A stretch of 64,000 nt of DNA from the NCBI GenBank assembly GCA_030844895.1, contig CM061227.1, positions 110,848,238-110,912,237 on the forward strand, given 5' to 3'. Both the position numbers and the translations under genes were made by a program. This document shows positions 55,479-64,000 of the stretch, piece after piece. Source of the DNA: Ambrosia x helenae (taxonomy: Eukaryota; Streptophyta; Magnoliopsida; Asterales; Asteraceae). The notes beneath the pieces are model-generated. The model worked only from the letters and a program-made list of their open reading frames with translations. It ran no database searches and was not told the origin of the DNA. Every line of letters starts with the position of its first letter. The first letter of the stretch is position 1.

Positions 55479-57659
55479 GCAAGCCATGTTTTATGTTATG
55501 CTTTAAACATGATGTTGGAAACTTGAACTTTAACCATTTAACTCTGGGATAGAGTCGTTAGACGTCATTTTGTAGCGTTATTTGGGTTGAAATCCCCACT
55601 TTTAACTATGTCACTGCTAGCTAAAGTACACTAAACGCCACGTTAAACGAAACCTGAGTAAATTTCTACACATGTAATAGAGCATGAAGTCGAACTTGAA
55701 ACTGTAAATATAACTGAACTTTTTGCCCCTTTTGTAAACATTAACGTGGGCGTAATAGAACGTTAGTAGCTTGATTATAACTAAGGTGATATTTCTGTTT
55801 AAATGTTAATATACATACATGTTATATGCAAGCGATTACAGTTGCTCTACCAATTAAACTTTATGTAAGTGATTCATCGAGTATATAAGCCTTTGTCTCA
55901 CCAATTATTTTTTGTTGACCTTTTAGCATGTTTTTCACGTAATAAAAACAAGCTAGCTTAATTGAAATTTGCCTTGGTCAAGACCTACCTATCTATCAAA
56001 ATTTGCATTTTCTAATTTAGACGTTTATTTTGCATTTTTGATCGTTTGAGACATATTTGATTATTTTGTTTGAACTGTCGTATATCATGACAATTTATTT
56101 GAATTCATATAGTATTTCTCTTAAATGTATGCTGAAGGTTGTATATTTTGAATACGTTTTAAAGTATGTAAAATAGATAATATTTTAGGTATAGTTTGAA
56201 AGAAATCACAAATTTGTAAAATTAGGTCGGCCAACAGCTTAATGTAACTACGCACGGGTCACATATCTTTAATATTTTAATACCTATTTATGCATCAATT
56301 AAAACTAGAGAAGCGTGGATATTAATTATCAAATGTATCAATAGTTACAATACTATGTTTTAATACTGATATTTGTGCATATATTTATACTTTATTATAA
56401 TGCATAAATGGATAACAAAAAAAATTCATTTTACAGAAAATTAAGACTTTAAATAATTACATAATGCATAATTATAATGCATAATTACAAGTATTAAAAA
56501 ACAAAGTACAATCCTTCAAAACCCCGAAATCTTGAAATCCCTAAATCTTTTGCAATTTGTTCATCCCACATTGGATGAGGAAAAAACCTTGGATGAAATA
56601 ATTTGCTACAAAATGACCCGTTATTTTCCCAAAGAATCCATTCTTTATTGTGTAACTTATATACTAAACACTTTGGCTAATTAAAATTATAATTTTAGCC
56701 ATATTATATAAATATATTAACAGGCATTCGAACCTAACTTAAAAAAACTCAGCTCTGAATTAGCTTGGCTTTTGTTATGGTCATGCCTCAAAACTGAACC
56801 AAACCGCCTTGTGCACACCCCTAAAATCACCAACCTAATGTTGTGTTCCCTGTTGCAACTCGCGAGCACCCCACTAGTATCTATATCTATACTATATTAT
56901 AAAGTATTTCCCAATGACTTCTTTGAAATCAGGAGGTATAAGTCAAAATGCCTAGCGCACAGGATACAATGCATATATAAATTATATATAGCATTAAAAA
57001 GGAAGGTCGGTTGTGAGGGCGTATCACTATTTCGCTCGATACAACTTTATAAAGCACGGTTTCGTCATCGCTTACGTCAGCCGACGTCACGTACAACTCT
57101 TTATTGCACAACTCTTTCTCTTTCTAAACATCTCCGGTCATCAACTGTCATCTTCTCCGGTGAAGACGTCCGGGCACCCAAACAATAACTAGCGACAAAC
57201 GCTTCTCCTCCTATGTTAAACCCTTTCGTCGGTCGCCGGTTCAAACAACTATCACCACCACCGTCTCCCTGTTCTTCAACTTCAAGAGATAGATTCGTGC
57301 GTTTTATCTTTGTAGATGGAGCCGGCTATGTCGCCATGCGTCAACATCTTGGTGAATCAGTAAACAAATTGGAGGTTGCGACTGAATAGCCGGAGTAATG
57401 CTGGAACTTGCTCCGTTTCTTCCTTTTTCCCATCCAAGTAGGATCGTCGGTGCAGCAGAATGACGGTGAAGGCGACTGAAACTACGGCTTCGACAGTGTT
57501 TGTAGAAAGAGAGAGATGATTGGCAATGGTCGCTGGGTTTTTGGCGAGAGAGGGAGAGGCGGTGGTAGTGGTTCGGCGGCGTTGGCGGTGGCACTGCCTT
57601 GGTTTTTAGAGAGAGAGGAAGTCAATAATTGAGTGAGGAAGTCTCAATAGGAGCACTAA

Positions 57660-59725
57660 GACTATTTGGTGTGCCCCCCTTTTCCCCAACTCCCCCAACT
57701 GCCACATCAGCGCCATGTCATTTCCCCCATTTTCTCCCCCAAACTTTGGAAATGGTTTCCCCCAACTCCCCCATCCCCCCTTCCTTTTTTTATTCTTTTT
57801 CCTTTTTATTTAATTATATAATTTATATTTCATAATTATTTTTTTTTAAATAAAATAAAAAACATAAAAAAAACCCGTCAAAATTTATAAAAACCGAAAT
57901 TTCATAAAATTAAAAAAAATGCAAACTAAAGTCACAAAATAATAAAAATTACAAAGTAAAGTTCATTAAAAAAAAAACTAAAAAAACTACTCGTCATTGT
58001 TGTCGACACGAAAATTATTCCAAATGTGATCAACGAGATCCGAAACAAGGTTTCCATTCATAGTAGTATCGCGTAACGCCCACGTGTTTGATTCTTGTTG
58101 TCCCTCGTCAACTGGCTCGAGCACTTCTTCAAGCTCATTCGGATCGTAAACGCATATCGCACGACCTTCGTCTTCAATTATCATGTTATGAAGTATCAAA
58201 CACGCGTACATAATGTATCTCAATCTTTGTGGATGGAATGCACGTGCTGGTCGTTCTATTATATGCCACTTCGCCTTGATCACACCATATAATCGTTCGA
58301 CGTCTTTCCTTGCTGCTTCTTGGCACTTCGCAAACTTTTTCCTTTTGTCATCTGAAGAATTCAATATTGTCTTCACAATAGACGCCCAGCTTGGGTATAT
58401 GCCGTCACATAAATAATACCCATGCTTATATTTTACGCCATTGAGCCAAAAAGAATCATCAGGGCCGGTGCCTCTAATCATGGGGTCAAAAATATGAGAT
58501 CTTGCAAGAACATTTAAGTCGTTACACGAACCTGCAACGCCAAAAAAAGCATGCCAAATCCAAAGATCTTGTGAGCAAGCGGTTTCAAGAATAAGTGATG
58601 GTTCTCCTACGTCACCCCGAGTAAATTGACCTTTCCATGCGGTGGGGCAATTACGCCATGGCCAATGCGTACAATCAAGACTTCCTAGTATGCCAGGAAA
58701 GCCGTGTTTCTCTGCATGGTGCGCGTAGAGCTTTTCGATGTCGCTTTTTCTTGGCGTACGCATATAAACCTTGCTATATAACTTCACGACATCTTCGCAA
58801 AACTGGTACAAACATTCCCGACTCATTCTATCAGACATCCTTAAATACTCATCCCATGAATCACTCGCAGTGCCGTATGCTAATTGACGAATTGCAGACG
58901 TGCATTTTTGTAGGGTCGTAAAACCCCGTTTCCCTCTACCATCGTATCGTAGTGTAAAAAATTCATCGTAATTAGCTAAATCATCGGCAATTCGTTCGAA
59001 CAATCTTCTACTCATTCGGAAACGACGCTTAAACTGTTCGTCAGTGTAAACACAGTTTTCATCAAAATAGTCGGCCACCAAACGTTCATGTGCACCTTTA
59101 AAAATATAAAAGTTAGGTTTATAAATTTTTTTTCAAACATGTTATAAAAAATATAAAACATATTAAAAAAAAAACATTTTAACAAAAAAAAACAAAACAT
59201 TTTCACAAAAAAAATAAAACATACCCTCACGATCTCTATCAAGCGCCGCGCTCCGTGTCAATGGTACCGAAGACGCTTCACTATCGCTTACGTCTTCCAA
59301 CTCGGCTAGAATTTTTGCCGTTTCCATCATTGCACCAACGTAAAAGTTTATCACGTTTTGTTCCTCCTCCTCCGACGAACTCATGGTAACAAATTGGATT
59401 TTTATAAATTTGGTGGATGAAAATATGGTTGTGTGTAAAAATTATGGTTGTGTTTAAAAAATAATGTGTAAAAAAGTAGGGGATGGAAGAATATATTTAT
59501 ATAGGTAAATGGTTGAATTTTTTTTTTTATTCAAACGGCTATATTCAAAGATGGGCCCCACTCCAACGTTAAAAAAAATTCAGCCAATGGCTGGCCTCGG
59601 TACCAACGGGAAAATAACCCCGTTTTCCCCGAAAAAAATCGGGGGGGGGGGGGGCGGTGTTCAAAAACGGGGCCGATGCCACGTCACCTCCCCGATGCTA
59701 CTCCCCCATTGCACACCAAATAGTC
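57660..59725 (-). mobile_element. Complete PIF/Harbinger transposon with intact transposase
   Basis: 2066 bp, perfect 15-bp inverted ends GACTATTTGGTGTGC / GCACACCAAATAGTC, flanked by TAA at 57657-59 and 59726-28. It encodes one protein, the transposase on the minus strand. No Myb-like ORF1 is present, although PIF/Harbinger elements usually carry it. The subterminal regions are C- and G-rich. The first 110 bp also occur at 54557 through the tandem duplication. Confidence 0.95.
57987..59384 (-). CDS. PIF/Harbinger DDE transposase, two exons, apparently intact
   Basis: Model: join of 59225-59384 and 57987-59095 on the minus strand (GTATGT...AAAG splice, phase 1), 422 residues. Exon 1 starts MSSSEEEEQNVINFYVG and is acidic. 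Exon 2 opens HERLVADYFDENCVYTDEQF, a helix-turn-helix region typical of Harbinger transposases. The DDE_4 catalytic domain follows: first Asp in GSLDCTHWPW, second in YYLCDGIYPSW, Glu in ARKDVERLYGVIKAKW. The end has YIMYACLILHNMIIEDE. The protein should cut and join element ends at TWA sites. No stop or frameshift was seen, and length is normal for the family. The ATG at 59384 is the first in the acidic frame, and the N-terminus joins the conserved ERLVADYF in phase. It usually works with a Myb-like partner, absent here. Confidence 0.93.
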
Positions 59726-59728
59726 TAA

Positions 59729-60686
59729 ATACAAATATGCAGTACAAAGATGTAGTACACTTTTTTCGGACGACACATTACACATGTGATTGTACTATAC
59801 TTTTTCCCCTTCTTTTGGGAATAGTAATTTCTTTGTTGGGTTTTGCAAACGAACGAATTCATGTTAATGGCATTATTGTAACGCTTAAAATGAGGTCACA
59901 AACAGTAGGTCGTCGTTGCAAAGTCTAATTCGATGGACACCCTTGAGCCTTCACATGGCATGTTGGTTGGCATAAAGCTTTCAAGAAATGCAAACTGTTA
60001 GGAACTAAAAAGAACCTATTAGCTAAAAAGATGAAACATCTCACGCAATCATCTGATGCATAAATCAAAGGACATTGATCATTAAAAAACTGTTTCCAAA
60101 TGCAATATTTAACGGGATCATTTTATCATATTTTAAACAAGTAGTATCGTGAGATGGACATTTTTTTTTTACCAAAACATCACGAAAATTTGTTTGAAAA
60201 ATATCCATTTTAAGAGAATTACATAATAATAATATACCAACTCATTTGAACAGTAATCTATGGTAACTTGGTAATTTTGTGTGATGACAGGGATATTTGT
60301 GCTTTTAATATTTTATGTGCTTGTCGGGTGTTGTTTGCCTCTGATAGGTTAGAGTGGCGGTGTTGTCTACGTGCCTGGTTTATAGCTGATCTCCATACAC
60401 GTTCACACTTTTAACGTCTCCCAATCCCACCTGCAACAACACCGAATCATCCCACTCACTCCACCATTATACACACCACCTCCAACAGAAACCACCACCA
60501 TCTTACTCATTCCACATCCGTCGTCGCCTTTCGCCACCTACGACCACTGTTTGCCGCCGCAACCCTTCATCCACCATATCCGTCTACATGCTGAAAAACC
60601 TCCTTGCTCCTAGCTTTATACACCCTGTTTGTCGACGTGTATTACCTCACATATCACAATCCTTAGTGCACTGCCATGCCTCTTAG
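59729..60686. other. Gene-free spacer
   Basis: AT-rich, then from about 60400 a C/A-rich leader-like stretch (CACCACCTCCAACAGAAACC). It may be the 5' UTR of a captured gene, but no recognisable coding exon follows. Confidence 0.35.
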
Positions 60687-61737
60687 ATGGTCCACCGCCT
60701 TGAGGTTGCTTCTTCATGCCTTCCATTTCATATTATACTGTTTCTCTTTATGAATTCCGGAGTAGCCCTAATTGCGAATTCAGGTACTCATCTTTTGTTC
60801 GAAAAACTTCCCCTCAACCGATCCTTAATTCGCAACACCGATAACTACACATATGTTATAGGTAATCGATCATAATCCTTGCCATCTACACACTTTTCCT
60901 AATTTAATTCACCAATTTCCATATTATTTTTAGGGCTTGATACGATTTTACTTTAATTATGAATTGCAGAGGATTTTTCTCTATGGTTCACTCTGTCACG
61001 AATGATAATCTCCATATTATTTCAGGTTTCTTATGTTATTATTTTTTGAAGAAGAATAACTACAACAACTTATGATCGTGGCCATACAAAAAGGAGAAAC
61101 GTTTCTCATTAGCATTGATTAATGATTACAGTTTGGAACAAGAAAGTTATTAATTATGGTTCTAGAGGTAATTATCATGAATAATAAATATATATTTTAA
61201 TGATAATTGATCTCATTTTCTATCTGTTTCATATTCTTAAACATTTTGTTTAATGATTACACAATGAGGTTTTGCTGGAGTTCCGAGTAGGTAAAATGCA
61301 TACGGAAGGAAAATGTGTTGATGTTGATCCTTTTCACGTTTGTACGATGGGTGGTGGTAGGCGACAATAAAAGAAGCACCACCAACACTCCTACTCAGCC
61401 ATCAACATATCGAAATATAATACCTCGGATAGCCGCCTATCTACCCCATGTTACATATCAATTACCGATTCAGCGTCCTCACCTTCGCTTGTCTGTGTAA
61501 TCGGCGTAACCTGATAATCGAATGTATGAATTTTAGTTATAGGGTTGTATGTAGATGGGTTTGTTAGAATGTTTTATATGAATTTTGTTCTTGAACGAAT
61601 CTTGAATTACTTTTTTTTTATTTATGTTTATTTGTTGTATTAGCTCAAGTAATAATTTTTTTGATGTGGGTATGAATTTTTTTTTTTACTTCTAATGAAG
61701 TGGATTCTATGTTGTAGTTTGGAATTAAGTTGGGAAG
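60687..61737. other. Unassigned sequence, possible UTR/intron of the sugar-transporter fragment
   Basis: Short frames at 60687-60875 and 61315-61500 have no recognisable domain. Sequence directly upstream of 61738 (TTTATTTGTTGTATTAGCTC...) looks like plant 5' UTR or intron. Confidence 0.3.
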
Positions 61738-61818
61738 ATGAGTGGAGCTATGCTTGTAGCTGTTGCTGCTGCTGTTGGTAACCTGCTTCAAGGATGGGAT
61801 AACGCAACTATTGCTGGT
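61738..61818 (+). pseudogene. Tonoplast sugar transporter (TST/TMT-type) first-exon fragment
   Basis: MSGAMLVAVAAAVGNLLQGW followed by DNATIAG is the N-terminal first helix of tonoplast sugar transporters (TST/TMT, major facilitator superfamily), which load sugars into the vacuole. After 27 codons the sequence runs into GGTTCCAAATTTCGGGTTCC and repeat DNA instead of the expected continuation. A second truncated copy (LLQGWDKATIAG) lies at about 62124-62160 within a local duplication. Confidence 0.85.
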
Positions 61819-62346
61819 TCCAAATTTCGGGTTCCGAATGGATCCTGAGGGATCTAAAACATTAGTATGATTTGTTTTTATAAAGATTAGGTGTTGGCTG
61901 TGAATTTTGTATCCCGAGGGATCTAAATCATATTTTCGCCTAGGCACATAGGCGTTTATTCGCTTAGGATCTAAGACGTTTGATTTGCTTAGGAGCGAGG
62001 CATTTGATTCACTTAGGCACGTAGGTGCCTAGGCGAATAAGCACCAAGGCAAATAGACATTTAAGCGTTTGATCCACATAGGCGCATAGACTATTCGCCT
62101 TGACGCATAGATACTTATTTAACTTGCTTCAAGGATGGGATAAGGCAACTATTGCTGGTTCCGAATTTCGGGTTCCGAATGGATCCCGAGGGATCTAAAA
62201 CATTAGTATGATTTGTTTTTATAAAGATTTTGTGTTGGCTGTGAATTTTGTATCCCGAGGGATCTAAATCATATTTTCGCCTAGGCACACGGGCGTTTAT
62301 TCGCTTAGGATCTAAGACGTTTGATTCGCTTAGGAGCGAGGCATTA
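61785..62346 (+). repeat. Direct duplication including the TST fragment and CTTAGGCG-type repeats
   Basis: The block CTGCTTCAAGGATGGGATAA...GATCTAAAACATTAGTATGA...CTTAGGAGCGAGGCATT appears at about 61787-61993 and again at about 62128-62345. Between and around are irregular copies of CTTAGGCRCATAGGCG and GCCTAGGCGAATAAGC. A related stretch recurs at about 63205-63340. Confidence 0.8.
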
Positions 62347-62740
62347 TCGTTGCTGGAGGCTGAAGGAATCCCTTTTACAGGTGCCATTTTCGTTGTTTTA
62401 CTGATATTAAATCATTTATTTGTTTATTTAATTATGTGTTCTACCCTGTCCTTACCTTAGGTCCTGGATTTTCGGCTTCAAAGATATGTATGGACAAAGT
62501 GGCAACATCTCTTGCTGTTAAACATGTATGCTAAGTACTTTGCATGTTTCCTAGATATGGCAAGAATTTGTGGGTCGAGCGGGTTGGGTAACTGGTCAAA
62601 CGGGTAATTTTATAAGCCACTGTAGTACTAATGGACTTTGTGTCAACAGCTTACAAAATTAGGGGTTCAAAACTCCAATGTGAAACCGTTTGTATCAAAC
62701 CAGCAAGAGACGGATGCTCAACTGGACTTGCAAGACTCTG
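62340..62740 (+). pseudogene. D-alanine-D-alanine-ligase-like (ATP-grasp) fragment, three exons
   Basis: Exon-like blocks: about 62347-62380 (SLLEAEGIPFTG), 62461-62525 (PGFSASKICMDKVATSLAVK) and 62650-62740 (LTKLGVQNSNVKPFVSNQQE), with GT-AG borders in phase. GIPFTG.G..AS..CMDK..T matches the central part of Ddl-type ligases, which plants keep as a plastid-linked homologue. Catalytic and C-terminal exons are absent up to the window end, so it is a fragment or possibly a gene continuing beyond 64000. It follows the TST fragment on the same strand. Confidence 0.6.
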
Positions 62741-63200
62741 GTAAGTTATGTATGAACGTGTGTAAAATTTGAAAGTCGCCCAAAGTTGCATTTTTCATGC
62801 ATAGAGCATCCCAAATTTTTTTATTTGTAAATAGATTATATTAATGTAGTTTCTGTAATATATTTTCACACTAATCATTTTTGTAAGGAGTTTACAATTT
62901 TAGGCAAAATTGTTTCAAGTCGGTCTAACCTGACCCATTTCGACTTGTGACCCAAATATTACATGTTTGGATATTTTGTCACCTCTCTTCCTGTTGTAAC
63001 ATTGTTTCAAGTCAGTCTAATACAACATATGTTTGACTAATTGACAAATGTCTTAAATGCCTTCCTAATAATCACATAGCAAGAAAGAAAATGGATCGCA
63101 TCACTATCAACATTGTAGAATAGGCAATTGGATCCTGAAAATTCTTCGCCAAAAAAATTAAATGTTGCAATTTCTGTGGAATAAAAGAAACAAAATTTTG
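62741..63200. other. Gene-free spacer
   Basis: AT-rich, no supported coding region. Motifs such as CAAGTCRGTCTAA occur twice. Confidence 0.35.
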
Positions 63201-63204
63201 TTTG

Positions 63205-63340
63205 CCTAGGCGAATAAGCACCAAGGCAAAAAGGCACTTAAGCGTTTGATCCACATAGGCGCATAGACTATTCACCTTGGCGCATAGACGCTTATTTGCT
63301 TAGGCATTTTATTCGCTTAGCCGCGTAGGCTATAATATAA
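63205..63340 (+). repeat. CTTAGGCG/CCTAGGCG repeat cluster
   Basis: GCCTAGGCGAATAAGCACCA, CACATAGGCGCATAGACTAT, GCTTAGGCATTTTATTCGCT and similar pieces repeat the cluster near 61940-62110, so this sequence is dispersed at least twice within 1.3 kb. Confidence 0.75.
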
Positions 63341-64000
63341 GCGCCAATCACCAAAAAAAAATAGCAAGACTTTTCCATTTTCTATAATATTTTTTCCTAC
63401 ACGCTTTAGTCTCTGCATATCTGATTTATTTAATTATAATAATAATAATAATAGTAGTAACAGTGATACACCTTTTCTAGACCATGGATTGCATGTGCAT
63501 TTATCATATAGGTAATTACATTAGTTTCATGAAGTATAGTTTATAAAAAATCATTTACTTCTTCTGGTTCTGTTCCTCATTTTGTTTTAAGGCGTTATTA
63601 CCAGTCTTTTCTTGTAGAGTTTTGGATGTCCGTAGAGAGGTCTTTTACCTGGGAGGGACTTCCTTCAAAGTTCCTACAAAACGTGTGTAGTTCCCGTTAG
63701 AACTGTTTGTATATTTATTTTTATTAATGTAGTTTCTTTTTTTTCCTCAAATGGACATAATTTCCTGTTGTATTTCGTGGTGAGGTTTACAAGGTATTGC
63801 GTAGGAGGAGTGTTGGTGTGGTTTCTCATCAGGCGACGATTGTGCTTCGGCGGGGATGAGTGGACAGGGGTTCGATGCGTGTCTTGAGGCAGGTTTGTTT
63901 TCTCTTTGATTCTGGTTTTCAGTTGATCTTTCGAAATGTCAAAGGTAAACATTATCTGGTATACACCATCTTCTTGACATCAGATACATGACAATCACAA
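63341..64000. other. Right edge, no recognised gene
   Basis: An (AATAATAAT) tract at about 63437 and a coding-like stretch near 63790-63930 (TATTGCGTAGGAGGAGTGTT...) without a recognised family. It may be 3' continuation of the ligase-like fragment. Confidence 0.3.

Larger units (their letters stand above)
54665..57769 (+). repeat. Large tandem duplication, unit 2
   Basis: Second copy of the 3.09-kb unit, about 13 bp longer because ATAATGCATAATT is repeated near 56470. By eye only a handful of other differences (for example T/C at the ATAGTTA(T/C)AATA site, A/G in AGGA(A/G)CACT). Confidence 0.95.

Overview
The window is nuclear DNA from a flowering plant. Supporting signs are GT-AG introns, plant-type genes, plant retrotransposon lineages (a chromovirus-like Ty3/gypsy element and a short-LTR Ty1/copia element), PIF/Harbinger, CACTA, MULE, Helitron and SINE copies, and AT-rich spacers. 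A eudicot, perhaps a daisy-family plant, fits the repeat types, but that is inference from general resemblance. Nothing bacterial or viral was seen.

Only two host genes look substantially complete. The first is a minus-strand six-exon gene (4560-7726) for a seven-helix membrane protein of the CAND2/PMTR1 candidate GPCR type. It carries two apparent one-base deletions. The second is a plus-strand four-exon gene (18658-21066) for a GPI-anchored X8 (CBM43) protein of the plasmodesmata callose-binding (PDCB) type. The other host-gene matches are intron-bearing fragments: CONSTANS-like, AP-2 alpha and GID8 (0.7-3.9 kb); YTH (46.8-47.4 kb); JmjC (39.1 kb); TST-type sugar transporter and D-Ala-D-Ala-ligase-like (61.7-62.7 kb). 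They look like sequence captured and moved by transposons.

Layout: 0.7-3.9 kb gene-fragment mosaic; 4.5-7.7 kb CAND gene with MITEs in its long intron; 8-9.9 kb two SINEs and a Harbinger MITE; 11.7-13 kb a MITE-like element swollen by a GGT/GGC minisatellite; 13.5-16.6 kb a (TA)n-bounded element full of TAACAYRTGTTA-type palindromes; 16.6-18.4 kb a defective Harbinger-like element; 18.6-21.1 kb the PDCB gene; 21.4 kb a LINE relic; 21,922-32,391 a very young 10.5-kb gypsy element with 2.56-kb LTRs and TSD TTGTC; 33,358-52,388 a copia element. The copia holds a six-level nest: copia > solo LTR > Helitron > solo LTR > CACTA > MULE-MITE, and nearly every level has target-site duplications or diagnostic termini. 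The copia 3' end, about 2.2 kb of flank and the first 110 bp of a Harbinger element are tandemly duplicated (about 3.09 kb, 51,575-57,769). The complete Harbinger element follows (57,660-59,725) with an intact two-exon DDE transposase. The right end (60-64 kb) is gene fragments and CTTAGGCG-type repeats.

Many small frame breaks, and three of the four differences I saw between the gypsy LTRs, are single bases in homopolymers. Some apparent pseudogene lesions may therefore be consensus errors. All comparisons were made by eye, and gene identities rest on recognised motifs rather than database searches.
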